Made by a program: the position numbers and the translations under genes. This document shows, piece after piece, positions 27,210-36,611 of a stretch of DNA of 64,000 bases. How positions within the stretch are numbered: position 1 is the stretch's first letter; every line of letters begins with the position of its first letter. Location: NCBI GenBank assembly GCA_018402235.1, contig JAGYJJ010000004.1, forward strand, positions 62,001-126,000, written 5' to 3'. The stretch is from Candidatus Nanopelagicales bacterium. GTDB taxonomy: Bacteria > Actinomycetota > Actinomycetes > S36-B12. Under the pieces are notes generated by a model. It was not told where the DNA came from and searched no databases. It saw only the letters and a program-made list of their open reading frames with translations.

Positions 27210-28007
27210 GTGGATGTTTCGCACGATCTTGTAGTCCGAAGTTTTGTCGCGGTCGGTGATTCATTCACTGAAGGATTAAACGACGAACTTCGTTTCGATG
27301 GTCGTCACCGCGGTTGGGCAGACCGGGTGGCTTCAGGGCTAGTTGTGCGCCAGCAAATCGAGGAAGTCTCCTATGCCAACTTGGCGATACGCGGGCGGTT
27401 GATGCCACAAGTCCGGTGCGAACAAGTGCCGGTTGCTGTCTCGATGCAGCCGGATCTGGTGACATTCGCCGCCGGCATCAACGATGCCTTGAGGAAAAAC
27501 TTCGATCTTGACGCTGTGGCGTCGGATCTTGAATCCAGTGTGCGCGATCTGCGCTCAGCGGGCTCCCAGGTGCTGATTTTCGCCTACGGCGACCCCTCAC
27601 GACGGTCCCGAGCCCTAAGCCGGATGAGTAGCCGAATGCGGGCGCTGCGATCTGCAACCTTGGAGATTGGACAGATATATGGGTGCTTTGTGGTCGATTT
27701 TTGGGGGGTTAGTGCATTCGACGACGAACGCGTGTGGTCTTCAGATCGGCTGCATTTGTCGCCACTGGGCCACCGAATAACGTCCTTGGCTGTTCTTGAC
27801 GCACTGGGCTTGGGCGACGATGGGTGGCGAAGTCCTGTGGGTTCATCCTCCCGCGAGGGATATTTCAGGCGGAGGGTGGACGACGTCGCGTGGTTTGGTT
27901 CCCATGCCGGTCCATGGGTCTCGAGACGTCTTCGGGGAGTCAGTTCGGGCGCGGACATCGAACCGAAAGATCCGATCTATCGAGTCGTTACCGGGCGCCG
28001 TCAATAG
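27210..28007 (+). CDS. SGNH/GDSL-type hydrolase
   Basis: A 265-residue cytoplasmic (no signal peptide) SGNH hydrolase: catalytic Ser in VAVGDSFTEGLND, the Gly block in YANLAIRGR, Asn in FAAGINDALR and the Asp-His pair in SSDRLHLSPLGHRIT. Likely an esterase or lipase of unknown substrate. The C-terminal 50 residues are basic. GTG 27210. The preceding 113 bp hold no gene; they contain several GTTTCG/GTTTTCG-like words but no clear structure. Confidence 0.85.
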   Translation: MDVSHDLVVRSFVAVGDSFTEGLNDELRFDGRHRGWADRVASGLVVRQQIEEVSYANLAIRGRLMPQVRCEQVPVAVSMQPDLVTFAAGINDALRKNFDLDAVASDLESSVRDLRSAGSQVLIFAYGDPSRRSRALSRMSSRMRALRSATLEIGQIYGCFVVDFWGVSAFDDERVWSSDRLHLSPLGHRITSLAVLDALGLGDDGWRSPVGSSSREGYFRRRVDDVAWFGSHAGPWVSRRLRGVSSGADIEPKDPIYRVVTGRRQ

Positions 28008-28114
28008 AGCACTCTGTAGTGCGCTCGGGAACTTGTCCACAGAAGGCGTGCTGGTCGTCCCCAGGTTGCAGATGCGGGGGTGTTATCTCTGCGTCCGCAG
28101 CACAGTCTTGATGC

Positions 28115-29146
28115 ATGAACCATAACGATGCAACAGCGGCTCAAGCAATCACTCCGACACCGACCACGAGTTCGGGAGCCGTCGGATTGGCAACGCCTCA
28201 GGCGGTCGCGGCCGCCCTACCCCATCTCATGGGATTTCATCCTCGTGAGTCGCTCATTTGTTTGTGGTTGCGCAAACATGAGCTGCTCGTAGTCCAGCGG
28301 GCGGATTTACCGGACGGTACTGCGGATGACACGTATGTGAGTGCCTACCTGCAAGCCGCCACGAATATCGAAGCCGACGAGGCCCTTCTTGTCTGCGTGA
28401 GTCGTCGAACTGAGTTGGGGCTGAAACTCGTGCAGCGGGCGGGTGATCAGATGAATGTTCGTGTGCGAGGCGGATTGGTGGTCAGTGGCAACCGAGTTCG
28501 TGCAGCAAATTCGGCTGGCGAGTGGCTGTGGATCAGTACCCATGACCGTCAGCGGGCTGCTCGGATCTTTGGTTCAAAGGCAGACGCGAAACCGGTTCGC
28601 CGCACCCGCGGGGATGTAGTGCGCGAAGTCGATTTCGATGAATCCTCAACGAGGAAGGATCAGGATGATTCCCCACAGTCGCACCTTGGTGGCTTGTTGC
28701 GTGTACTGGCAGGTGGTGATTGGTCGGGCGAGAAGCCGCGCAGGACTATTCGGGACGTTGGCGTCACGACGCAGGGACGTGATCTCATCTTGTGGTGGTG
28801 CGCGCGGGCGCACATTGCTCAACGTCAGGAGTTGCTAGAGGCCCTGCTGGCTGGTTTGCGCGCAACACGTCCGGGTCGGGCAGCACACCTGGCCTGCGCG
28901 GCAGCCGGTGCGGCATGGATGAGTGGGGATGGAGTCCGCGCGAATGCAGCTCTGGATCGGTGCCTGAGTGAAGAGCCCTGGCACCCGCTGGGGCGGATGT
29001 TGGAAACGGCAATGGCGGCGGCCTTGCCACCCTCGGCCTTCTCTCAGATGCTCAGCGAGTTCGAACCAGATGTGGTGGGCCTGGTTCACCAGGCCGGCGC
29101 CGCCGGCGTGGACGAATTCACCGTTCCCGGTTATAGTCCCGCCTAG
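28115..29146 (+). CDS. DUF4192 domain-containing protein
   Basis: A 343-residue actinobacterial protein of the DUF4192 family: after a Thr-rich start it reads ATPQAVAAALPHLMGFHPRE, the family signature, then SLICLWLRKHELLVVQRADL. The C-terminal half has helical TPR-like segments (LLEALLAGLRATRPGRAAHL, AHLACAAAGAAWMSGDGVRA). Function unknown. ATG 28115. The last base of its TAG is also the first base of the SAM-IV riboswitch P1 stem, so there is no spacer before the next transcription unit. Confidence 0.9.
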   Translation: MNHNDATAAQAITPTPTTSSGAVGLATPQAVAAALPHLMGFHPRESLICLWLRKHELLVVQRADLPDGTADDTYVSAYLQAATNIEADEALLVCVSRRTELGLKLVQRAGDQMNVRVRGGLVVSGNRVRAANSAGEWLWISTHDRQRAARIFGSKADAKPVRRTRGDVVREVDFDESSTRKDQDDSPQSHLGGLLRVLAGGDWSGEKPRRTIRDVGVTTQGRDLILWWCARAHIAQRQELLEALLAGLRATRPGRAAHLACAAAGAAWMSGDGVRANAALDRCLSEEPWHPLGRMLETAMAAALPPSAFSQMLSEFEPDVVGLVHQAGAAGVDEFTVPGYSPA

Positions 29147-29267
29147 GTCAAGAGTTCCAGCGTCAAGCCCCGGCTAGCTGGACGGCAACCCTCCAACCGC
29201 GGTGGGGTGCTCCGGTGGCGACCTGGCCCTTTAAGGGCAAGCGCGGGTCTTGCGCAGGGCAAGACCC
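29146..29267 (+). ncRNA. SAM-IV riboswitch
   Basis: The sequence from GGTCAAGAG through AGCGTCAAGCCCCGGCT, CGGCAACCCTCCAACCGCGG and TGGGGTGCTCCGG to CGACCTGG follows the actinobacterial SAM-IV consensus almost base for base; P1 pairs GGTC (29146-29149) with GACC (29220-29223). Downstream are a small hairpin GCCC-TTTAA-GGGC (29226-29238) and a strong one, GGGTCTTGC (29245-29253) with GCAAGACCC (29259-29267). It precedes metY-metX and should shut off methionine synthesis when SAM is abundant. The remaining leader (29268-29516) has no gene; no T-rich terminator is evident, so the off mechanism is unclear. Confidence 0.93.
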
Positions 29268-29516
29268 CGGATGGATGCGAGGTCTGACATGCGCTGTACC
29301 CGTTTCATGTGCTGAAGGCGCTGAGCCACGCCCCCCTGACGGCTTCGTCATCGGGTCGGTGGACTCAGCCAACCCCTACGCCCCTGAGCCCCAGTTGTGG
29401 ACACCGGCAGGTGCTCGACCGGTTACCCAGAACAACGTGACAACAGGGGCAGCTCGATGTAATCCCCGTCCGAACCCCGCCGGCCACGGTGGAGTCATCT
29501 ACCTAGGAGAAAAGAC

Positions 29517-30833
29517 ATGAGTGAAGGTTGGTCCTTCGATACCAAGCAAATCCACGCAGGACAGTCCCCAGACGCGGCAACAAACGCGCGAGCATTGCCG
29601 ATCTACCAGACCACGTCGTACACGTTCAATGACACAACGCACGCAGCGAACCTGTTCGCGTTGAAGGAGCTGGGAAATATCTACACCCGGATCATGAATC
29701 CGACGCAGGCCGTGGTGGAGGATCGCATCGCGGCGCTCGAAGGTGGCGTAGGCGCACTCTTGGTCGCCAGCGGTCAATCCGCTGAGGCGCTAGCGATCAT
29801 GAACATCGCCGAAGCTGGATCGCACATTGTTGCGAGTCCAAGTCTGTATGGAGGCACGTTTAATCTTCTGCAGCACACTCTGCCCAAGTTCGGAATCGAA
29901 GTTACGTTCGTCAGCGATGCCAACGATCTCGATGCGTGGAAAGCGGCGGTCCGTCCCAACACGAAGGCGTTCTTCGGAGAGACTATTGCCAACCCGCTCA
30001 GCGAGGTGCTCGATATCGAGGGAATCGCTGGTGTTGCGCATGAGGCGGGCGTCCCGCTCATCGTGGACAACACTGTGGCTACGCCGTACTTGATTCGCCC
30101 GTTCGAGTGGGGTGCGGACATCGTGGTGCACAGCGCCACCAAGTACATCGGTGGACACGGTACGGCGGTGGCGGGCGTGATCGTTGATGGTGGAACCTTC
30201 GATTACGGCAAGTACCCCGATCGGTACCCCGGATTCAACCAACCGGACGTCACCTACAACGGGCTCGTGTACGCCCGGGATCTCGGTGCTGATGGGATGT
30301 TCGGAGTGAACGTCTCGTTCATCCTCAAGGCACGAGTCCAGTTGCTCCGCGACTTCGGAGCGGCAACCACCCCGTTCAATGCATTTTTGTTGTCCCAGGG
30401 GCTCGAGACCTTGAGCTTGCGAGTCCAGCGTCACAGCGATAACGCACTTGCGGTTGCTCGCTGGCTGGAAACACGGGACGAGGTGGAGAAGGTGAACTAC
30501 GCCGGGCTGGACAGCAGTCCCTGGCACCACCTAGCTTCGAAGTACGCGCCGTTGGGTTCTGGCGGGGTCTTGAGTTTTGAGATTGTCGGTGGAGTGGAAG
30601 CAGGCAAGAAGTTTGTCGAGGGGCTAGAACTGCATAGCCACGTTGCGAATATCGGAGATGTGCGTTCGCTCGTCATTCACCCGGCTTCGACCACGCATTC
30701 CCAGTTGTCTCCCGAGCAGCAACTCGCCGCGGGAGTAACCCCGGGCCTAATCCGTCTCGCCGTGGGAATTGAGGCGCTGGACGACATTCTGGCCGATCTC
30801 GATGCGGGCTTCCGAGCGGCAAAGCAGGCCTGA
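29517..30833 (+). CDS. metY: O-acetylhomoserine sulfhydrylase (aminocarboxypropyltransferase)
   Basis: PLP enzyme making homocysteine from O-acetylhomoserine and sulfide. The 438-residue product has the Cys/Met-metabolism fold: FDTKQIHAGQSPD, LPIYQTTSYTF, IYTRIMNPTQAVVEDRIAAL, the cofactor Lys in VVHSATKYIGGHG, and the C-terminal LVIHPASTTHSQLSPEQQ followed by GLIRLAVGIE. The long MetY-type insert after the Lys (PGFNQPDVTYNGLVYARDLG) separates it from cystathionine synthases. ATG 29517 follows AGGAGAAAAG. Controlled by the SAM-IV riboswitch and followed after 2 bases by metX. Confidence 0.95.
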   Translation: MSEGWSFDTKQIHAGQSPDAATNARALPIYQTTSYTFNDTTHAANLFALKELGNIYTRIMNPTQAVVEDRIAALEGGVGALLVASGQSAEALAIMNIAEAGSHIVASPSLYGGTFNLLQHTLPKFGIEVTFVSDANDLDAWKAAVRPNTKAFFGETIANPLSEVLDIEGIAGVAHEAGVPLIVDNTVATPYLIRPFEWGADIVVHSATKYIGGHGTAVAGVIVDGGTFDYGKYPDRYPGFNQPDVTYNGLVYARDLGADGMFGVNVSFILKARVQLLRDFGAATTPFNAFLLSQGLETLSLRVQRHSDNALAVARWLETRDEVEKVNYAGLDSSPWHHLASKYAPLGSGGVLSFEIVGGVEAGKKFVEGLELHSHVANIGDVRSLVIHPASTTHSQLSPEQQLAAGVTPGLIRLAVGIEALDDILADLDAGFRAAKQA

Positions 30834-30835
30834 GC

Positions 30836-32029
30836 GTGCCGAACGGACCTATCGATTACTCCGGACCCCCTCCCGCCAGCGCGGCCTGGCGAGAGGGGGA
30901 TCCGCTCGGTGATCGGAGGTTTGTATCGGTGGGGGAGTACACCACCGAATCGGGCGTGACCCTTCCAGATGTGACGGTTGCCTACGAGACGTGGGGAGAA
31001 CTGGCACCTGATGGGCGCAACGCGGTTTACGTCTGTCACGCACTCACCGGAGATGCTCATGTGAGCGGACCGGCAGGTGAGGGTCATCTCACGAGCGGAT
31101 GGTGGGAGGGCTTGGTCGGGCCGGGCCGACCGATCGACACAGATCAGTGGTTCGTCGTGTGCGCCAATGTTTTGGGTGGCTGCCAAGGCACGACCGGGCC
31201 GGCAAGCAAGGCCCCCGACGGCCGAGCTTGGGGGAGTCGTTTCCCAACGGTCACAGTCGCAGACATGGTGGAAGTCGAGCGACGACTCACCGACCACTTG
31301 GGAATTGATCGCTGGTCCTTGATGTTGGGCCCCTCGCTGGGCGGAATGCGCGTAATGGAGTGGCTGGTCTCTCATCCGGAGCGTGTGGACAGTGGACTTG
31401 TCCTTGGATCCACGGCTGCGGTAACAGCTGATCAGATCGCCACACACACCTCCCAAATCGAGGCGATTCGGATGGATCCGAATTTTCACAACGGCGATTA
31501 CTACGACGCTCCCGATGGAATCGGCCCCCACCGTGGCATGGGTTTGGCGCGCCGCATCGCGCACCTGACCTATCGCAGTGAAACCGAACTCGATCTTCGC
31601 TTTGGGCGCGGTCCACAGTTAGACGAGGATCCCTACACGAAATCATCGGCCAGTGGGCGCGGCCGATTCGCTGTCGAGTCCTATCTCGACCATCATGCGG
31701 ACAAGCTTGCGCGCAGATTCGATGCCAATACGTATATCGCCCTGACTGAGGCGATGAGTCTTTTTGATCTGGGGCGCGGACGCGGAGGCGTGGCAACAGC
31801 ATTGGCGAGCATCCATGCACCACTGACGGTCGTCGGGATTGATTCCGATCGTCTTTTCCCCTTGCGTTTGCAAGCAGAGCTCGTTGAGCTGACTCCTGGG
31901 GCCGACCAACTTCACATACTTCGCTCGCCCTATGGGCACGACGGCTTCCTCGTTGAAGACGATCAAGTAGGCGCTTTCATCAAGCACGCCCTGTCCCGGA
32001 TCGGGGCAGACAACCACCCGGGCCAGTGA
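30836..32029 (+). CDS. metX: Homoserine O-acetyltransferase
   Basis: MetX acetylates homoserine with acetyl-CoA, supplying MetY. The 397-residue alpha/beta hydrolase has VTVAYETWGEL, YVCHALTGDAHVSG, the nucleophile Ser in MLGPSLGGMRVMEW, the acid in VGIDSDRLFP and the His in SPYGHDGFLVE. GTG 30836 lies two bases after the metY stop, so the genes form one unit under the riboswitch. Substrate type (acetyl rather than succinyl) is inferred from pairing with MetY. Confidence 0.95.
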   Translation: MPNGPIDYSGPPPASAAWREGDPLGDRRFVSVGEYTTESGVTLPDVTVAYETWGELAPDGRNAVYVCHALTGDAHVSGPAGEGHLTSGWWEGLVGPGRPIDTDQWFVVCANVLGGCQGTTGPASKAPDGRAWGSRFPTVTVADMVEVERRLTDHLGIDRWSLMLGPSLGGMRVMEWLVSHPERVDSGLVLGSTAAVTADQIATHTSQIEAIRMDPNFHNGDYYDAPDGIGPHRGMGLARRIAHLTYRSETELDLRFGRGPQLDEDPYTKSSASGRGRFAVESYLDHHADKLARRFDANTYIALTEAMSLFDLGRGRGGVATALASIHAPLTVVGIDSDRLFPLRLQAELVELTPGADQLHILRSPYGHDGFLVEDDQVGAFIKHALSRIGADNHPGQ

Positions 32030-32093
32030 CGGCAGATCGCATTTTGGCTTTTCACTGAGCATCCCCACGGTGCGTTGTGTCACCATCGTCCGC

Positions 32094-32876
32094 ATGCTTG
32101 CGAACTATGACCTCTCCTTACGGCTCTCGAAGGCAGATGAAGAACGTCTCCTGGCCGAAGAGCAGCGCAGGCTGGTGATGCTGCGACTGGTGGACGGTGG
32201 GATCTTCGACGGCTCGGGCATCCTTGGGCCGCCCATCTGCGTAGTTTTCGAAGGCTGGGATGCATCGGGTAAGGGCGGTGCGATTCGTCGGGTGGTTGCG
32301 CCGCTGGATCCTCGACATGTACGCGTGGCCTCGGTTGCCGCGCCAACCGAAGATGAGAAGCGTCATCACTTCCTGACTCGCTTCTGGCCCCTTCTGCCCG
32401 GCTGGGGTGGGATGGCTGTTTTGGATAGAAGTTGGTACGGACGGGTGATGGTGGAAAGAGTCGAAGGGTTTGCGACGGAGGACCAGTGGCGCCGCGCCTA
32501 CGACGAGATCAAAGCGTTTGAAAGAACGCTCGTGGATGAAGGCATGGTCCTCATCAAGTTCTGGATGCACATTAGTCCGGAGGAGCAGTTGCGGCGTTTC
32601 CATGCGCGCGAGAAGAACCTGCTCAAGCGATGGAAACTCACCGACGAGGATTGGCGCAATCGACATAAGTGGGATGAGTATGAAGAAGCCGTCAACGAAA
32701 TGATCGAACGCACGGATACCTCTTATGCGCCATGGACGGTCGTTGAAGCCGAGGACAAGCGATATGCGCGCGTCAAGGTTGCGCAAACGGTCACGGAGCG
32801 AATGGCTCGTGGTTTGCTGATGAATGGAATCGATGTGCCACCCGACGCGATTCCCCCCACCATGGCCGATCTATAG
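32094..32876 (+). CDS. Polyphosphate kinase 2 family protein
   Basis: A 260-residue PPK2-family enzyme that moves phosphate between polyphosphate and nucleotides. Seen: Walker A in FEGWDASGKGGAIRRV, the lid region APTEDEKRHHFLTRFW, Walker B LDRSWYGRVMVERVEG and the KFWMHISPEEQLRRFHARE segment. A single domain suggests an ADP- or AMP-phosphorylating class; the exact class is unclear. ATG 32094 gives the usual LANYDLSLRLSK start; a GTG at 32070 is possible. Confidence 0.92.
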   Translation: MLANYDLSLRLSKADEERLLAEEQRRLVMLRLVDGGIFDGSGILGPPICVVFEGWDASGKGGAIRRVVAPLDPRHVRVASVAAPTEDEKRHHFLTRFWPLLPGWGGMAVLDRSWYGRVMVERVEGFATEDQWRRAYDEIKAFERTLVDEGMVLIKFWMHISPEEQLRRFHAREKNLLKRWKLTDEDWRNRHKWDEYEEAVNEMIERTDTSYAPWTVVEAEDKRYARVKVAQTVTERMARGLLMNGIDVPPDAIPPTMADL

Positions 32877-32941
32877 CCAAGTTATCCACAGGGTGAAAGC
32901 GCATCTGGTTCTGGCGCTGAGAACGGCGTTACCGTCTTTGG

Positions 32942-33832
32942 GTGTCTTACACCAGCGCAAGCGATATGAACCGGAGCAGATCTAGGCCGCTCATGATGTT
33001 CCTGGTCATCTGTGTGTTGCTGGCCGGTGTCGGAACATTTCATCTCGGATCGTCACAGAGTTGGGCGGTTTCTGTGGTGGGAGATGAGGAGGCCGAACGT
33101 TACGTCGGCTCCGGGGCAGTACTCCTTCCGACAAGTGTGGACCGCGAGACGCGACACCAGGCCGCACGGTGTGTGGGCTGTCGGTGGAAGGTGACCACGC
33201 CGTGCCTGCGGAATGACGAGCACGGCGATGCCGGCTGCCGTGGTTCTATTTTGGGATGCCCGCAGGGGCGTGAAATCAGTCGGGCATGGCTCGCTCGACC
33301 GGGTGGGGAGTTCGAACCCGTTGGATTGTTTTGTCCCAGCGATGGGGAAGTGACGTCTGTTGCCGACGCGGCGGCGCGGGTGCGAGGAGGCTTTGAGCGA
33401 CATATTCCCGCCTTGCGTGTGCACTGCGCTCCAAATCGGGGAGTTGTGGTCGGGATTCCACTTCACTGTCATTCCCTTCAGCACTCTGCGAACATCTCGT
33501 GGTCGGACTCGGTGGCTGGCTACTTGGTTCAAACGTCAGCGGTCGCCACGTGGGAGTGGGTCTTCCAGCAGCATCTGCGAGGTGGCGGTGTAGCGAGTAA
33601 CTGGTCGCACGTTGCTCGCCAGCCGGGTGGCCCCTACCCACACCCTGGCGTCCGACAGGCTTTCGCCACTGCCGGAACTCACGGCGTCCAGGTTCGAGCA
33701 CGCTGGCGGGGGGAATTCACGGTGGATGGTTTGGGGCCCTTCCCCATCAGCCCTGACCTCGAGCAGCGGGCAGCCCTGAGCGTTCCGACAGGTTCGGCAC
33801 TGGCCGTAATCCAGGGCGCGCCGCGCAGTTGA
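32942..33832 (+). CDS. Uncharacterised exported or membrane-anchored protein
   Basis: Up to 296 residues with a membrane-spanning signal sequence (PLMMFLVICVLLAGVGTFHL). The next region is cysteine-rich (ARCVGCRWKVTTPC, DAGCRGSILGC, VGLFCPSD) and could bind metal or form disulfides outside the cell. Two Trp-containing stretches follow (AVATWEWVFQQ, RARWRGEFTVDGLGPF). I recognise no named family, but the layout looks like secreted actinobacterial proteins. Start is GTG 32942 or ATG 32969. No obvious link to PPK2 upstream or the sigma factor downstream. Confidence 0.6.
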   Translation: MSYTSASDMNRSRSRPLMMFLVICVLLAGVGTFHLGSSQSWAVSVVGDEEAERYVGSGAVLLPTSVDRETRHQAARCVGCRWKVTTPCLRNDEHGDAGCRGSILGCPQGREISRAWLARPGGEFEPVGLFCPSDGEVTSVADAAARVRGGFERHIPALRVHCAPNRGVVVGIPLHCHSLQHSANISWSDSVAGYLVQTSAVATWEWVFQQHLRGGGVASNWSHVARQPGGPYPHPGVRQAFATAGTHGVQVRARWRGEFTVDGLGPFPISPDLEQRAALSVPTGSALAVIQGAPRS

Positions 33833-33955
33833 TGCCTAGGCGGGGCCGCCGATACTTCCGCTGCACCGGCGTGGCAGACTACGGCCACGCCCGGCAAGCC
33901 ATTTGGCTTGACTCGGGCTCTTGTCGTGGATTTCGATCGAAAGGCACCCACCTTC

Positions 33956-35438
<1,483 letters not shown>

Positions 35439-35440
35439 CC

Positions 35441-36223
35441 GTGCCCCTTGTCGAGGTAGTCGATCAAGGAAGCGTTCGCTATCTCACGCTCGGCGATCCA
35501 GATCGACGTAACGCGCTCAGCGGTAACCTGCTTCAGGAACTTATCGCTGCGATACGCGGTGGTCGACATAACGCAACGCGTGCTCTTGTGTTGACGGCAA
35601 CCCCTGTCCATGGTGTGTGGTCGGCCGGACACGACATCTCGGAATTGCCCACGGGGGATAGGGATCCCCTCATGTGGGACAACCCACTTGAGGCGGCTTT
35701 GCGAGCCGTTCGTGATGCGCCCTTCCCTGTCATTGCAGCGGTCGATGGTTCGGTGTGGGGAGGCGCGTGCGATCTGGTGATCACATGCGATCTCATCGTC
35801 GCAACAAGGTCGTCGACATTTGCCATCACGCCCGCGCGTCTGGGCATTCCCTACAACACCGCCGGAGTCGCGCATTTTCTCAGCGCGCTGCCGGTCCATA
35901 TAGCGAAGGAAATGTTTTTCACCGCAGATCCCATCGATGCCGTCCAGGCCGCTGGCCTGGGCATGATCAATCGACTAGTGGAGAACCAGGAGCAGATGGC
36001 GATAGCGGCGGCGGAGTTGTCAACGCGCATCTCCAACTTGGCGCCCATGGCCATCGAGGCAATCAAGGCTGAAATTTCCGCTCTTAGCGATGCCCGGCAT
36101 CTGTCCAGCGGAGAGTTCGAAAAACTGAGCAACCTGCGAACCCGCGCCTGGACCTCCCGCGACTACCAAGAAGGTCTTGCGGCCTTCCACGAGCGGCGTC
36201 CGGCTAATTTCGAAGGGCGTTGA
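35441..36223 (+). CDS. Enoyl-CoA hydratase family protein, methylmalonyl-CoA decarboxylase-like
   Basis: A 260-residue crotonase-fold protein. Motifs GVWSAGHDISELP, AAVDGSVWGGACDLVITCDL and TPARLGIPYNTAGVAHFLS resemble E. coli ScpB (methylmalonyl-CoA decarboxylase), including the IPYN segment and KEMFFTADPIDA. The family converts methylmalonyl-CoA to propionyl-CoA; this specificity is inferred. GTG 35441 lies two bases after the sigma-factor stop, so it could be cotranscribed, which is an odd pairing. Confidence 0.82.
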   Translation: MPLVEVVDQGSVRYLTLGDPDRRNALSGNLLQELIAAIRGGRHNATRALVLTATPVHGVWSAGHDISELPTGDRDPLMWDNPLEAALRAVRDAPFPVIAAVDGSVWGGACDLVITCDLIVATRSSTFAITPARLGIPYNTAGVAHFLSALPVHIAKEMFFTADPIDAVQAAGLGMINRLVENQEQMAIAAAELSTRISNLAPMAIEAIKAEISALSDARHLSSGEFEKLSNLRTRAWTSRDYQEGLAAFHERRPANFEGR

Positions 36224-36433
36224 CTACTCCGCTGCGGCGTTAACGAGCCGATGGGTCTCGTCGATCACATCTTGCGCCTGAGGGCGGAGTGCATCCTCAT
36301 GGCGTGACCAGTGGTGAGCACAGAATTGAAGGTCGCCACCACGGGACAGTACGACGCGCACGTAGGCTTGAGCGTTACACCGGTCGCAACGGTCCGTGGT
36401 GCTCAGTTCGGGGGCCGACAGCGTCGTGGTCAT
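36224..36433 (-). CDS. Small zinc-binding protein (DUF7455-like)
   Basis: A 69-residue protein with a likely zinc-binding CDRCNAQAYVRVVL and LQFCAHHWSRHEDAL, a Cys2-CysHisHis pattern found in small actinobacterial proteins that often lie near sigma-factor and topoisomerase IV genes. ATG 36433 is preceded by GGAGGTG, which decides the start; the open frame extends further but is antisense to the parE leader. Function unknown. Confidence 0.82.
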   Translation of the reverse strand: MTTTLSAPELSTTDRCDRCNAQAYVRVVLSRGGDLQFCAHHWSRHEDALRPQAQDVIDETHRLVNAAAE

Positions 36434-36611
36434 GGCACCTCCTGCCAGTAGGGGCGACACAAGGTGTGCCACCGCCAGTCCCACAGTCTTACACGATCCA
36501 GGCTTTTGGACACTCTCACGCGCGGCGGATTCGCCACCGGCGAAATCCGATGGGGGCAGCCCTGCGCGCCGTGCGGGCCAACCGGGCACGTCGATGACTA
36601 GCGTTCGTGGG

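Noticed and set aside
33309..33325. A GTTCGAACCC word resembling a tRNA T-arm
   Set aside because: No acceptor, D or anticodon stems can be formed around it and it lies inside a coding region.
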